A DNA stretch of 64,000 nt from Pseudopedobacter beijingensis (GTDB lineage: Bacteria; Bacteroidota; Bacteroidia; Sphingobacteriales; Sphingobacteriaceae), in NCBI RefSeq assembly GCF_042678145.1, contig NZ_JBHUDG010000020.1:178181-242180 (forward strand). The letters are read 5' to 3'. How positions within the stretch are numbered: the first letter of the stretch is position 1; each line of letters begins with the position of its first letter. Below, one piece after another: positions 1 through 9,633 of this stretch. The position numbers and the translations under genes are program-made. The notes under the pieces are model-generated. The model saw nothing but the letters and a program-made list of their open reading frames with translations, was not told where the DNA came from and did not search any database.

Positions 1-26
1 AGCCACTGAATCAGTGGCTTTTTTTG
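1..26 (+). terminator. Hairpin plus T-run at the left edge
   Basis: An 8-9 bp perfect stem (AGCCACTG / CAGTGGCT) with a three-base loop is followed by seven T on the plus strand, the form of an intrinsic terminator for a plus-strand gene lying left of the window. It could also end the minus-strand tRNA transcript that runs into it, since the A-rich left flank of that transcript cannot be seen. Confidence 0.6.
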
Positions 27-100
27 TCGGGGTGGCAGGATTCGAACCTACGACCTCCACATCCCAAATGTGGCGCGATACCGGGCTACGCTACACCCCG
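27..100 (-). tRNA. tRNA-Pro(TGG)
   Basis: The reverse complement folds as a cloverleaf with acceptor CGGGGTG / CACCCCG and the T-loop GGTTCGAATCC. The anticodon loop is TTTGGGA, giving anticodon TGG for proline. No CCA is encoded after the discriminator base A. It is the second gene of a tRNA-Ser to tRNA-Pro transcript. Confidence 0.95.
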
Positions 101-136
101 ATTAGGTATCACCTTTTTTAAGACTTAAAAGTCTTG

Positions 137-223
137 CGGAGAGAGCGGGATTCGAACCCGCGGTACCGTTTCCAGTACGACAGTTTAGCAAACTGTTCCT
201 TTCGGCCTCTCAGGCACCTCTCC
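137..223 (-). tRNA. tRNA-Ser(GCT)
   Basis: This is an 87-nt type II tRNA with a long variable arm, as expected for serine. The acceptor is GGAGAGG / TCTCTCC with one G-T pair, and the anticodon loop TTGCTAA gives GCT (codons AGC/AGU). It is first in the transcript, 16 bases after the -7 element of the promoter at 239-268. A 7-bp hairpin (120-135) follows directly and probably marks processing from tRNA-Pro. Confidence 0.95.
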
Positions 224-238
224 TCCCGTTTGGGAATG

Positions 239-268
239 CAAATATAACAATAGGAATATATCTTCAAA
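239..268 (-). promoter_or_regulatory. Promoter of the tRNA-Ser/tRNA-Pro transcript
   Basis: Read on the minus strand there is TTTG (265-268), an 18-base spacer and TATATTTG (239-246). This matches the Bacteroidota housekeeping promoter (-33 TTTG, -7 TAnnTTTG). Transcription would start about 10 bases before the tRNA-Ser 5' end. Confidence 0.75.
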
Positions 269-281
269 AGAAATTTTAAAA

Positions 282-2363
282 CTATTCTGGATAATCTATC
301 CTCACATGGTATATCCCCATTAACATTGTCTTGAAAATCAACTTAATAGTTTCAATTTCTTTCAATGTAATATTACTATCATTTAATTGATTTTGTTCCA
401 ATTTATAGTCAATAATACGTTCTACCAGATTATTTATAGACTCTGCATCCGGTTCTTTTAAACTTCTGGACGCCGCTTCCACCGAGTCGGCCAACATTAA
501 AACAGCCGTTTCTTTTGAAAACGGAATAGGTCCCGGATATCTAAAAATATTTTCATCAATCAATTTTTCAGGAAAATTCTTTAAAAACGACTGGTAAAAA
601 TAATCTACTCTCGAATTTCCATGATGTGTTCTGATAAAATCTATGATTACCTCTGGAAGATTATTTCTCCGGGCCAGCTCCACTCCATTAGGCACATGTT
701 TGATAATAATCTGCGCACTGTCTTCATAAGAAAGCTTATCGTGTGGATTTAATCCTTTAATCTGATTTTCAATAAAAAACTGTGGGTTCTCAATTTTACC
801 AATATCATGATACAAAGCACCTGCTCTTACCAACAAAGCATTTCCCCCTATTTTAAAGATAGCCGATTCTGCCAAATTAGCTACCTGCAAAGAATGCTGA
901 AATGTTCCCGGAGCTTTAAATGCTAATTCTCTCAACAAACTGGTATTGGTATTGGTCAGTTCCATTAAAGTAATATCAGACGTTATACCAAACATTTTTT
1001 CGAAAAGATAAATTAACGGATAGGCCAGCAACGACAATAATACACTGATAATAAACGGTGTAAATTTCATCCAATCCAATGCTGCAAAAGTCCCTTCTCT
1101 GATTAATGAAATACCTAAATAAGCAACTATATAATTCAGCAATATTAATAAGGAGCTTATCAGAAATTGCTCTCTGCGTACCAGATTCTTGATACTATAA
1201 ATGGCAACCATGCCTGCAGTAATCTGTAAAAATGCAAACTCAAAGCTATTAGGAACAAAAAAACCGGCAATTAACACTACCAAAAGATGGATATTTAAAG
1301 CCAACCGGGTATCAAACAATATCCTTATAATGACGGGAACTATACAATAGGGAATGTAATATACGCTGGGTAGTTTAATTTTTATAGCCCACGACAGAAA
1401 TACCAGCATTCCAATAATAACCACCAATATCAGAGATATCTGCCTGTTATCATAAAAAATATCCTTTCTAAAAAGGTAGAGGAAAACCATCAATAAAAAT
1501 ATCACCAATCCTACTGCTAAAAACTGGCCTAAAAAAACCAGTTCCCTGCTTCCTCTTACTTTAGCATTTTCTTCATAAGCTTGCTTTAATGATTCTAACT
1601 TTTGATAAACACCCTCATTAACAGTATTTCCATTTTCAATAATAACCTCTCCTTTCTGCACCATCCCACGGGTTACCGATACATTTTCCACCGCCTGCCT
1701 TTCCAGTGCTTCTGTAAAACGTTCATCCAGAATAATATTTGGAGTTATTCTATCTTTAATAACACTGATTAAGATATCTGTGCGCACCTGTTTATTAGCC
1801 ACTATTTTCTCGCTAATCTGCGACAATGCAGATGATGTAGTTAGCAATGTTGCAGTACTTACCTCTCTTCGCACATTGTTTTTCAACAAAGTAATCAGAT
1901 AACTTCCACCATCTTGTTTCTTTTGATAATTTTGGTTGAGTCCAATAATCCCGCGTTCATAGATATCTCTCAATACATTAAAACCATATTCGAAAGTTTT
2001 CTCCTTATTATCATTTTCTGTAAGAGAGGCCGCTCTCCATTTAGCTTCAAAATCTGCCTGATACTGGTTAAGCTGAGCATCCTGAATTTTATCATCAACT
2101 CTATAAACCGGTAAAACAGATTTCAGTATACTTTCCTTATCCTTTTTTATCTCTGCATCGGTTTTCTTAATTGCATAATTATAGGGCGATATCAGATCGT
2201 CATGCAGCCAAACCATTCCTCTTTCAAATTCGTATTTAAAACGGGGTTGTTTGGGTAAGACAATAGTGATAACGGTAACACTGAAAAACATCAGGATGTA
2301 TTTAATTACCGAAGCATATTTCCGGTATATAATCTGATGCGAATTTTTATTAAATCGGTTCAC
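282..2363 (-). CDS. 7TM-HD family phosphohydrolase (PgpH-like)
   Basis: This 693-aa membrane protein has the 7TMR-HD architecture. An N-terminal membrane segment (about residues 18-37) is followed by a long extracytoplasmic domain to about residue 265, a bundle of hydrophobic helices (about 275-460), and a cytoplasmic HD domain. The HD domain carries the metal-binding motif YHDIGK, followed by a HxxNS histidine further on. Characterised relatives such as Listeria PgpH hydrolyse cyclic di-AMP; that activity is inferred here. Translation starts at GTG (2363); no ATG lies in the first 24 codons. It stands alone, with the tRNA promoter just downstream. Confidence 0.9.
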   Translation of the reverse strand: MNRFNKNSHQIIYRKYASVIKYILMFFSVTVITIVLPKQPRFKYEFERGMVWLHDDLISPYNYAIKKTDAEIKKDKESILKSVLPVYRVDDKIQDAQLNQYQADFEAKWRAASLTENDNKEKTFEYGFNVLRDIYERGIIGLNQNYQKKQDGGSYLITLLKNNVRREVSTATLLTTSSALSQISEKIVANKQVRTDILISVIKDRITPNIILDERFTEALERQAVENVSVTRGMVQKGEVIIENGNTVNEGVYQKLESLKQAYEENAKVRGSRELVFLGQFLAVGLVIFLLMVFLYLFRKDIFYDNRQISLILVVIIGMLVFLSWAIKIKLPSVYYIPYCIVPVIIRILFDTRLALNIHLLVVLIAGFFVPNSFEFAFLQITAGMVAIYSIKNLVRREQFLISSLLILLNYIVAYLGISLIREGTFAALDWMKFTPFIISVLLSLLAYPLIYLFEKMFGITSDITLMELTNTNTSLLRELAFKAPGTFQHSLQVANLAESAIFKIGGNALLVRAGALYHDIGKIENPQFFIENQIKGLNPHDKLSYEDSAQIIIKHVPNGVELARRNNLPEVIIDFIRTHHGNSRVDYFYQSFLKNFPEKLIDENIFRYPGPIPFSKETAVLMLADSVEAASRSLKEPDAESINNLVERIIDYKLEQNQLNDSNITLKEIETIKLIFKTMLMGIYHVRIDYPE

Positions 2364-2382
2364 AAGATTTATTTTATTTTAA

Positions 2383-2451
2383 AACCGCAAAGAGCGCCAA
2401 GTTCTCAAAGAATTAAAATCCATCTCCGTATTCTTTGTGTACTTTGTGGTT
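2383..2451. repeat. Imperfect inverted repeat, 19-bp arms
   Basis: AACCGCAAAGAGCGCCAAG (2383-2401) and, reading the other strand, AACCACAAAGTACACAAAG (2433-2451) match at 14 of 19 positions and face each other across 31 bases. It sits in the 240-bp spacer between divergent genes. Similar CAAAG-rich sequences are often scattered between genes in Bacteroidota, so it may be a decayed dispersed element. Confidence 0.45.
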
Positions 2452-2605
2452 AATGTTTCATTTTACAAAAATAAGACTTTAAAACTAACTACTTAAGCAA
2501 AAACAAACACAAGTCTTTAAAGTTTATATGGCTGGCTTCTTCTGCGCTATTACTGTTTTTTTCATAAATTGCAAACAACAAGTAGATCAATAAACACATA
2601 GTAAC

Positions 2606-3508
2606 ATGCGCTTTTTCTTATTTCTGACTCTTCTAGCATTCTTAAAACCGTTTAACCTCAGCGCTCAGGAATTATCTATGTACCAATATGAGGACTCTCT
2701 TAAAGTATTGGGAAATGTAATCATTAACGATACCACGGAAACAGCCCGCAGCACCGCTAACGAAAAATTTATCAAAACCTTAATAAATGCCTTAAAAACA
2801 AAAGGCTCTTTTAATTATAAATTTTCGAGATTACAGAATATCGTATCCATCGTCACTCCAGAAGACAGGAAGTTTCGGGTATTTACCTGGTTCGTTTTTA
2901 GTCGCAACGGAAATTTCAGGTATTACGGTGCTATACAAATGAGTAATCCCGAAAAACTGGAACTAATTCCTCTTATTGACGGCACACAGGAACTGGAAAA
3001 CGGTACCGAACAAACCCTGTTACCTTCTAGTAAATGGTTAGGCTCTGTTTATTACAATATAACTCCCGTAACCGGAAAACCTTTTTACTATATTTTATTG
3101 GGATGGAAAGGAAACTCCATTGAAAGCAGCTCTAAAGTAATTGAAACATTAAGTTTCGAAAATGGGCGTGTAGTATTTGGTAAGCCAGTATTTCAACAAG
3201 AACCCAAATCTAACATTTATCTTGCTCGGAGGGTATTCACCTACAATAGCGATGCATCCATGTTTTTACGTTACATCAAAAACGATAAAGTTTTTGCTTT
3301 CGACCATCTGGTGCCTCCACATCAGGAATTCCAAAACAGTAAAGACAAATATATCCCAGATCTCACCTACGATGGCTACAAATACAAAAACGGAAAATGG
3401 ATATATGTGGAAGATCTTGATTTAAAAAATCTTCCTGACGAAAAAGACGACTCTTTTGTAGACCCCTCTAAAATAACTCCCAGCAGTATCCCTATTCGGA
3501 AATATTGA
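2606..3508 (+). CDS. Exported protein of unknown function
   Basis: I do not recognise this 300-aa protein. It begins with a typical Sec signal peptide (hydrophobic residues 3-15, cleavage after the SAQ motif near residue 21), so it is probably periplasmic or surface-exposed. The mature part has no cysteines that would suggest lipidation and no transmembrane segment. It is rich in aromatic residues with short beta-like stretches (for example YYNITPVTGKPFYYILLGW). Length and style fit secreted conserved hypotheticals of Bacteroidota. No operon partner is visible: the next gene is 145 bases away on the same strand and is a transporter. Confidence 0.8.
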   Translation: MRFFLFLTLLAFLKPFNLSAQELSMYQYEDSLKVLGNVIINDTTETARSTANEKFIKTLINALKTKGSFNYKFSRLQNIVSIVTPEDRKFRVFTWFVFSRNGNFRYYGAIQMSNPEKLELIPLIDGTQELENGTEQTLLPSSKWLGSVYYNITPVTGKPFYYILLGWKGNSIESSSKVIETLSFENGRVVFGKPVFQQEPKSNIYLARRVFTYNSDASMFLRYIKNDKVFAFDHLVPPHQEFQNSKDKYIPDLTYDGYKYKNGKWIYVEDLDLKNLPDEKDDSFVDPSKITPSSIPIRKY

Positions 3509-3653
3509 TATTAAGCTTTGTTTTCCGGCTTTGTTTTGTAAATTGATTGTTTCATTTTAAGTGTAATTATCATTTTTTATTTATTATTGATGGTTAAATA
3601 CTTCTTATTGAGAAAAAACATACAATAACACTAACATATATTTTTTATTTACT

Positions 3654-5426
3654 ATGCTGCAAAGCCGACCTAACGAAACCGATTTTTTCAAGAGTAATGT
3701 CCTTGGACACCCATCGGGACTATTTGTTTTGTTCTTTACCGAAATGTGGGAACGTTTTTCCTATTATGGAATGAGGGCCTTACTGGTACTTTTCTTAACC
3801 TCTTCTATATTGGGTGACAATGCAGGTTGGGGCTGGCCACGTGAAAATGCCCTGGCTATTTATGGTTCATACACTTCGTTAGCTTACCTGACCCCTATTT
3901 TAGGTGGCTATGTAGCCGATAGAATTATAGGTTACCGTTGGGCTGTTATAGTGGGAGCCCTATTAATGACCTTAGGCCATTTATCTATGGCTTTCGAGTT
4001 TAATCCTATATTTATGTATCTGGGCTTATGCCTGCTTGTACTGGGCAATGGTTTCTTTAAACCCAATATGACATCTATTGTAGCTCAGATTTATGAAAAA
4101 CACCCCGAAAAGAAAGATGGTGCCTACACCATTTTCTATATGGGCGTAAACGCAGGGGCCTTTTTAGGGATGCTTTTATGCGGTTATATAGGCGAAAGCC
4201 CTGATTGGGGCTGGAGTTATGGCTTTGGTTTAGCTGGTATTTTTATGTTATTAGGCATGTTACAATTCTACTTCACCCAAAATATTTTTGGAAATGTAGG
4301 TTTAAAACCCACTTATGATGGAGACCAGGTAAAGCCCATTAACGAAACACCCGAAGAAGCCAAAAAAAATCCATTCTCTACCTTTGACCTTACTGTTATA
4401 TCCATTATCGCTATTATTGGCCTCACGTGGATTATTAACGATCCCATGTCCAAGATTACCGACATCAACCTATTTAATTTCTCTATATCAGGTATTTCCG
4501 GAAACACCCTCTCAATATGTATAGCTCTAGTTCTTTTCATTTTTATTTTAATCAAGAGAATTTTGCAATACACAACCGTCCTTAGAGACAAAATGATTGC
4601 CGTAATTGTACTTGCTTTCATCACTATCTTCTTTTGGGCTTCTTTTGAACAGGCAGGAGGATCTATGACCATTTTTGCAAAAGATTACACAGCAAGAATA
4701 CTGGAAGGAAATGCTAAAATAGGTTTTAACATAGCAAATACCCTTATCACAGTTGTACCTTTAATAATTATCACCTTTGTTCTTTTTAAATTATTCCAGC
4801 AAACTTTTAAGAAATATGCTATTGGCAACACTATTCTTTTAAGTTCGTTCATTATTGTATGGGGACTGGTTATTTTTATGCTTAAAGCTCAATATGCAGA
4901 TGTACAGGCAGAAGTACCCGCAACCTGGTTCGGAATTTTAAATGCCTTGTTTATTATAAGCTGTGCACCCTTGGTTTCTAAAATCTGGGAAAGCAAATAC
5001 AATCCACCTGCAACATTTAAATACGGAATTGGTATGATTTTATTAGGAATAGGCTTTGCCGTATTAGCCTACGGAGCCAGCTCTATTCCGCAGGGAGCTA
5101 AGACAGCATCAGTGAGTATGATGTGGTTAGTTTTTGCCTACTTTTTTCATACCATGGGCGAACTTTTTATTTCTCCGGTTGGACTTTCTTATGTCAGTAA
5201 ACTTGTTCCGGGACGCATGATTGCTATTATGTTTGGTATCTGGTATTTAGCTATCGCTATAGGCAACAAACTAGCCGGAACTATGGGGGGTATGATAGAC
5301 GAGATTACAGCACAATATTCTATGTCTACATTTTTTATGCTATTTACCTTTATTCCAATTGCATTAGGTATATTTATCATGATGCTAACGCCTTTATTAA
5401 AAAAATTGATGCATGGCGTCCATTAA
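3654..5426 (+). CDS. POT-family proton/peptide symporter
   Basis: This 590-aa inner-membrane transporter belongs to the proton-dependent oligopeptide transporter family. Near the N-terminus it has the family's ExxER proton-coupling motif (EMWERFSYYG). The conserved FYMGVNAGA stretch and the FEQAGGSMTIFA motif of the C-terminal half follow. About 14 hydrophobic helices can be traced. It would import di- and tripeptides driven by protons. A second POT gene follows after 41 bases on the same strand, so the two are probably co-transcribed. The two differ in length and in the middle loop, which suggests different substrates. Confidence 0.93.
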   Translation: MLQSRPNETDFFKSNVLGHPSGLFVLFFTEMWERFSYYGMRALLVLFLTSSILGDNAGWGWPRENALAIYGSYTSLAYLTPILGGYVADRIIGYRWAVIVGALLMTLGHLSMAFEFNPIFMYLGLCLLVLGNGFFKPNMTSIVAQIYEKHPEKKDGAYTIFYMGVNAGAFLGMLLCGYIGESPDWGWSYGFGLAGIFMLLGMLQFYFTQNIFGNVGLKPTYDGDQVKPINETPEEAKKNPFSTFDLTVISIIAIIGLTWIINDPMSKITDINLFNFSISGISGNTLSICIALVLFIFILIKRILQYTTVLRDKMIAVIVLAFITIFFWASFEQAGGSMTIFAKDYTARILEGNAKIGFNIANTLITVVPLIIITFVLFKLFQQTFKKYAIGNTILLSSFIIVWGLVIFMLKAQYADVQAEVPATWFGILNALFIISCAPLVSKIWESKYNPPATFKYGIGMILLGIGFAVLAYGASSIPQGAKTASVSMMWLVFAYFFHTMGELFISPVGLSYVSKLVPGRMIAIMFGIWYLAIAIGNKLAGTMGGMIDEITAQYSMSTFFMLFTFIPIALGIFIMMLTPLLKKLMHGVH

Positions 5427-5467
5427 TTAAGCTAACAATAATACCAGGAAAAACTACTATTTAGAAA

Positions 5468-6955
5468 ATGGCGGCACCAAACGAAAACCTTCAGGAAATT
5501 CAGAATTTCGACGGTAAATATCCTAAACAACTCTGGTATCTGGCCATGGTAGAAATGTGGGAACGTTTTTGCTTCTACGGCATGCGAGGCGTCTTAGCCA
5601 TATTTATGGTAGATCAGTTGTTATTATCTGACAAAGAAGCCAATTTAAAATACGGAGCCATACAAGCATTTGTTTATGCTTTTACTTTTATTGGTGGAAT
5701 TTTCGCCGACAAAATTCTTGGTTTTAAACGCTCACTTATCTTCGGTGCCATACTTATGATTGCCGGAAACGGATTAATTTCTGTGTCTCCACATGACTTT
5801 TTTTATCTCGGTATTGCTTTAACTGTTATAGGAACGGGCTTTTTTAAACCCAACGTATCGTCTATGGTAGGCGAACTATACAAAGACGGAGACCCCAGGA
5901 GAGACGCCGGTTTTGGAATATTTTATTCAGGAATAAATGCAGGAGCCTTACTTGGAGGAGCACTTTGTGTATGGTTAGGAAAACAACATTCCTGGAGTCT
6001 GGCATTTCTGGCTGCAGCTATTGTTATGATAGTTGGGCTTTTAGTATTCCTACTTACCAAAAAGCATCTCAAACCTATCGGGAACAGCCCTTTACAACAC
6101 TTTTCTAAGCTTAAAAAAAACACCTACGAAATATTGGTTTATATATGTGCATTAGCCTGTATACCTTTAATATTTATTATGGTGCACAACACCAGGTATA
6201 CAGACCTGTTCATGTACACCATAGGCCCAATAGCCTTATTTTATTTCGTATTCCACCTTCTTAAAGAATCTGACAATAAAGCCCGCAAGAAACTTCTTGC
6301 TGCTATGATTTTGATCCTATTCTCCATTATCTTTTTTGCAATATTTGAACAAGCCGGAGGTTCACTAGCCCTGTTTGCCAACAATAATCTGCACCAAAAC
6401 CTATTGTTTTTCAATATAGACCCTAATATTATTAACAATGGAGCCAATTCTTTCTTTGTTATTACACTGAGTCCTTTACTAGGTCTTTTGTGGTTAGCCT
6501 TTGCAAAAAAAGGAAAAGAACCTAACACGGTAATTAAATTTGGATTGGGATTTTTATTTCTGGCTGTAGGTTATTATGTATTTTTTGCCACAAGATTTTT
6601 TGCCGATGCCAACGGAAAAACCTCTTTAGAAATTTTCACCCTCGCTTATCTTGCTGTAACTATCGGAGAACTGTGTTTATCTCCCATTGGTTTATCCATG
6701 ATTACAAAATTATCTCCAAAACATTTAGGAGGAATGATGATGGGTTTATGGTTTTTAGCCAGCGCGTACGGGCAATATCTGGCAGGCTTATTAGGTGCCG
6801 GCATGTCCTCTCCTGACGAAAACGCATCACTTCTAGAGAAAATGATGGGCTACACTCAAGGTTATCAACAATTGGCAGTATATGCTTTAATTTGCGGCTT
6901 GCTACTTATTTTAATCTCTCCTCTGGTTAGAAAATTAATGGGTGATGTAAAATAA
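5468..6955 (+). CDS. POT-family proton/peptide symporter, second copy
   Basis: This 495-aa transporter is a paralogue of the preceding gene. It keeps the ExxER motif (EMWERFCFYG), the family signature around FYSGINAGA and the FEQAGGSLALFA motif. It is about 95 residues shorter, mainly in the central cytoplasmic linker. Predicted role is proton-driven uptake of small peptides through the inner membrane. It ends 91 bases before the glycosyltransferase gene. Substrate preference cannot be told from sequence. Confidence 0.92.
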   Translation: MAAPNENLQEIQNFDGKYPKQLWYLAMVEMWERFCFYGMRGVLAIFMVDQLLLSDKEANLKYGAIQAFVYAFTFIGGIFADKILGFKRSLIFGAILMIAGNGLISVSPHDFFYLGIALTVIGTGFFKPNVSSMVGELYKDGDPRRDAGFGIFYSGINAGALLGGALCVWLGKQHSWSLAFLAAAIVMIVGLLVFLLTKKHLKPIGNSPLQHFSKLKKNTYEILVYICALACIPLIFIMVHNTRYTDLFMYTIGPIALFYFVFHLLKESDNKARKKLLAAMILILFSIIFFAIFEQAGGSLALFANNNLHQNLLFFNIDPNIINNGANSFFVITLSPLLGLLWLAFAKKGKEPNTVIKFGLGFLFLAVGYYVFFATRFFADANGKTSLEIFTLAYLAVTIGELCLSPIGLSMITKLSPKHLGGMMMGLWFLASAYGQYLAGLLGAGMSSPDENASLLEKMMGYTQGYQQLAVYALICGLLLILISPLVRKLMGDVK

Positions 6956-7046
6956 AGATTCCAGGGTTGTTGTCATTTTTATATTTTTTTAACTTTTAAC
7001 CTCAATAATTAAGCGTAATTTCGTTGTTAAAACAAGAAAATTCCAA

Positions 7047-7769
7047 GTGTCAGACAGCATCGTAATCATACCCACATATAACGAGAAAGAAAATATTTCT
7101 AAAATCATTCATAAGGTATTTTCTCTTTCGCAGGATTTTCATGTGCTGATTATTGACGATGGTTCTCCGGACGGAACAGCTGATATCGTAAAAAATCTGA
7201 TGGGGGTTTATCCCGGTAAACTATTTATAGAAGAAAGAAAAGGGAAGTTAGGCTTAGGAACCGCCTATATCCATGGTTTTAGATGGGCACTCAACAAAAG
7301 TTACGAATACATATTTGAAATGGATGCCGATTTCTCCCACAATCCTGAAGACTTGATTAAACTGAAAGCAGCCTGTGTAAACGGAGCCGATGTAGCTATA
7401 GGATCCAGATATATCAACGGTGTAAATGTGGTAAATTGGCCTATGAACCGGGTATTGATGTCCTATTTCGCATCCGTATATGTACGTTTCATTACCAGAA
7501 TAGAGATACAAGATGCTACCGCAGGATTTAAATGTTACAGAAGAAAAGTATTACAAACTATAAATCTTGATAAAATCAAATTTGTAGGGTATGCCTTTCA
7601 GATAGAAATGAAATTCACAGCCATCAAACATGGCTTTAAAGTAGTTGAAGTTCCTATTATATTTACAGACCGCACAGAAGGAACCTCCAAAATGTCAACC
7701 AAGATTTTCAAAGAAGCTTTTTTAGGTGTCATAGACATGAAAGTAAGAAGCTGGTTCAGAAAATATTAA
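7047..7769 (+). CDS. GT2 polyprenol monophosphomannose synthase
   Basis: This 240-aa protein is a family 2 glycosyltransferase of the dolichol/polyprenol-phosphate mannose synthase type. It opens with the nucleotide-binding beta-strand IVIIPTYNEKENI, has the DDGSPDGT motif, and then the metal-binding DADFSHNPED. The acceptor-region signature GSRYINGV follows. The family moves mannose from GDP-mannose to polyprenyl phosphate on the inner membrane face, giving a donor for extracytoplasmic glycosylation. It lacks a C-terminal membrane domain, like the soluble bacterial forms. The start is GTG at 7047; the protein aligns from its first residues with the family, so no later start is needed. Confidence 0.92.
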   Translation: MSDSIVIIPTYNEKENISKIIHKVFSLSQDFHVLIIDDGSPDGTADIVKNLMGVYPGKLFIEERKGKLGLGTAYIHGFRWALNKSYEYIFEMDADFSHNPEDLIKLKAACVNGADVAIGSRYINGVNVVNWPMNRVLMSYFASVYVRFITRIEIQDATAGFKCYRRKVLQTINLDKIKFVGYAFQIEMKFTAIKHGFKVVEVPIIFTDRTEGTSKMSTKIFKEAFLGVIDMKVRSWFRKY

Positions 7770-7915
7770 TTTAAAATATTAGCTGAACCTGTCACCTTCG
7801 CTCTACTAAACAAAAACACCCGAAGATTATAAGTGTTATAAAAATGTAGTGAAGGTTGAGTGAACTTTCTGGCTCAATCAGCCAACTTTGTATAAATATT
7901 TGTAAATTCATCCCC

Positions 7916-8929
7916 ATGAACGAGCATCTTGACCCGAGTAGTGAAAAAATGTCTTTTACAGATAAAGAGATTGAGAAAGTGCTCCGTCCGCAAGAATTCG
8001 AGGATTTTACCGGACAGGAAAAAATCCTGGAAAACCTTAAGATTTTTGTTGAAGCAGCAAAGTTAAGAGGCGAAGCCTTAGACCATGTACTTTTACATGG
8101 CCCTCCCGGTTTAGGAAAAACTACGCTTTCTCATATTATAGCTAATGAAATGGGTGTGGGCATCAAGGTAACCAGTGGCCCCGTACTCGATAAACCAGGT
8201 GACTTGGCAGGTTTACTAACTAATCTGGAAGCCGGAGATATTCTTTTCATTGATGAAATACACCGTTTGAGTCCTTTGGTTGAGGAATATTTATATTCAG
8301 CCATGGAAGACTTCAAGATTGATATCATGCTTGAAACCGGACCTAACGCCCGTTCAGTACAAATCTCACTCAATCCCTTTACTTTAGTTGGTGCTACCAC
8401 ACGTTCAGGTCTCTTAACGGCCCCATTGAGAGCCCGTTTCGGGATTAATTCCCGTTTGCAATACTACGATGCAAAATTATTAACAACCATTGTTATGCGT
8501 TCTGCGTATATATTAAAAACTCCGATTACAGAAACAGGCGCATACGAAATTGCAAGAAGAAGCAGGGGAACACCAAGGATAGCCAATGCGCTGTTAAGGA
8601 GGACAAGAGATTTTGCACAAATCAAAGGAAATGGCGAAATTGAAACTGAGATTGCCAGATATGCATTAAACGCACTAAATGTAGACGAACATGGCTTAGA
8701 TGAAATGGACAACAGAATCTTAACAACCATAATAGATAAATTTAGAGGGGGGCCCGTTGGCTTAAAAACCATTGCTACTGCCGTTGGAGAAGATGAAGGA
8801 ACAATAGAAGAAGTGTACGAACCTTTTTTAATACAGGAAGGTTATTTAATGCGAACTTCAAGAGGGCGTGAAGCTACACCGGCAGCTTATCAACATTTAG
8901 GAAGAATTAAATCGGGAACACTATTTTAA
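7916..8929 (+). CDS. ruvB: Holliday junction branch-migration helicase RuvB
   Basis: This is the AAA+ motor of the RuvABC resolvasome, which drives branch migration of Holliday junctions. Walker A (GPPGLGKTT), Walker B (DEIH), sensor I (GATTRSG) and arginine-finger region (RARFGI) are all present. They are followed by the small AAA domain and a C-terminal winged helix ending RIKSGTLF. I place the start at ATG 7916 (337 aa, the usual length). The frame is open further up to a TTG at 7856, but those extra 20 residues do not resemble RuvB. It stands alone without ruvA or ruvC. Confidence 0.97.
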   Translation: MNEHLDPSSEKMSFTDKEIEKVLRPQEFEDFTGQEKILENLKIFVEAAKLRGEALDHVLLHGPPGLGKTTLSHIIANEMGVGIKVTSGPVLDKPGDLAGLLTNLEAGDILFIDEIHRLSPLVEEYLYSAMEDFKIDIMLETGPNARSVQISLNPFTLVGATTRSGLLTAPLRARFGINSRLQYYDAKLLTTIVMRSAYILKTPITETGAYEIARRSRGTPRIANALLRRTRDFAQIKGNGEIETEIARYALNALNVDEHGLDEMDNRILTTIIDKFRGGPVGLKTIATAVGEDEGTIEEVYEPFLIQEGYLMRTSRGREATPAAYQHLGRIKSGTLF

Positions 8930-8968
8930 TTTTCATAACGATAATCCAAAGCATCAATATACCTGTAT

Positions 8969-9598
8969 ATGCAACAACATAATTTTGACGTAGACATTCA
9001 ACTACCTTCATCCAATCAGAAAATCAAAATCAACAAAGACACCATAGAAGTCAATCAATCCAAGATCAATTGTTCTGAGGTAAAAGCTATAAAATATGGT
9101 GTATCGCTTATTGGCCCTGTAAAAAAACCAGTACGTAAAGAGTATAAAATAGACATACTGGACAAAAATGACAAAACACTATCTATCAGTTTTTCCAGCT
9201 CCAAAGTACAGGAAATGCTGGAAGAAGACCATACTTACTATTATGTAATGTCAGGTTTATGGCAATACGTAAAAAAAGGTCTCATCAGTAGTTTTATTGA
9301 CACCTTAAACAACCATGAAAGTTTTAATATTGGTCATACAAACATTAATCATGATGGCGTTACGCTGTCTTATAAAACGTGGTGGTTTGGAAAAATAAAA
9401 ACAGAAGTTACACCCTGGTCTGACCTAAAATATTATCTGGACAAAGGAAACTTAAATATCCAGAGCTTGAGTAATGGCAAGAAAAAAGCTCAGCTTAGTC
9501 TTCATAACGATTGGAACGCTGTAGTATTAAATACTTTAATGCATTATCTATGGCAAGACAATCGTAAGCAGAAATTGGCAAAAGGCGAAAAAATATAA
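8969..9598 (+). CDS. Conserved hypothetical cytosolic protein
   Basis: I do not recognise this 209-aa protein. It has no signal peptide and no membrane segment. The sequence alternates polar and aliphatic residues as in beta-rich folds and contains a tryptophan-rich patch (YKTWWFGKIKTEVTPWSDL). It begins 39 bases after ruvB on the same strand and may be co-transcribed with it. It is convergent with the lipocalin gene across a hairpin at 9607-9633. Confidence 0.7.
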   Translation: MQQHNFDVDIQLPSSNQKIKINKDTIEVNQSKINCSEVKAIKYGVSLIGPVKKPVRKEYKIDILDKNDKTLSISFSSSKVQEMLEEDHTYYYVMSGLWQYVKKGLISSFIDTLNNHESFNIGHTNINHDGVTLSYKTWWFGKIKTEVTPWSDLKYYLDKGNLNIQSLSNGKKKAQLSLHNDWNAVVLNTLMHYLWQDNRKQKLAKGEKI

Positions 9599-9606
9599 AT
9601 ACTTAC

Positions 9607-9633
9607 GGACAGGGCATTATTTATGCTCTGTCC
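9607..9633. terminator. Hairpin between convergent genes
   Basis: GGACAGGGCAT (9607-9617) pairs with ATGCTCTGTCC (9623-9633) with one G-T pair and a 5-base loop. It covers the stop codon of the lipocalin gene and lies 8 bases after the stop of the gene at 8969. There is no long T-run, so termination strength is uncertain, but its place suggests a shared bidirectional 3' end. Confidence 0.45.

Noticed and set aside
7794..7858. Large imperfect hairpin before ruvB
   Set aside because: Arms match only in two short blocks with bulges and no T-run; could be chance.
7856..7915. N-terminal extension of ruvB from a TTG codon
   Set aside because: The 20 extra residues do not resemble RuvB and a good ATG follows at 7916.
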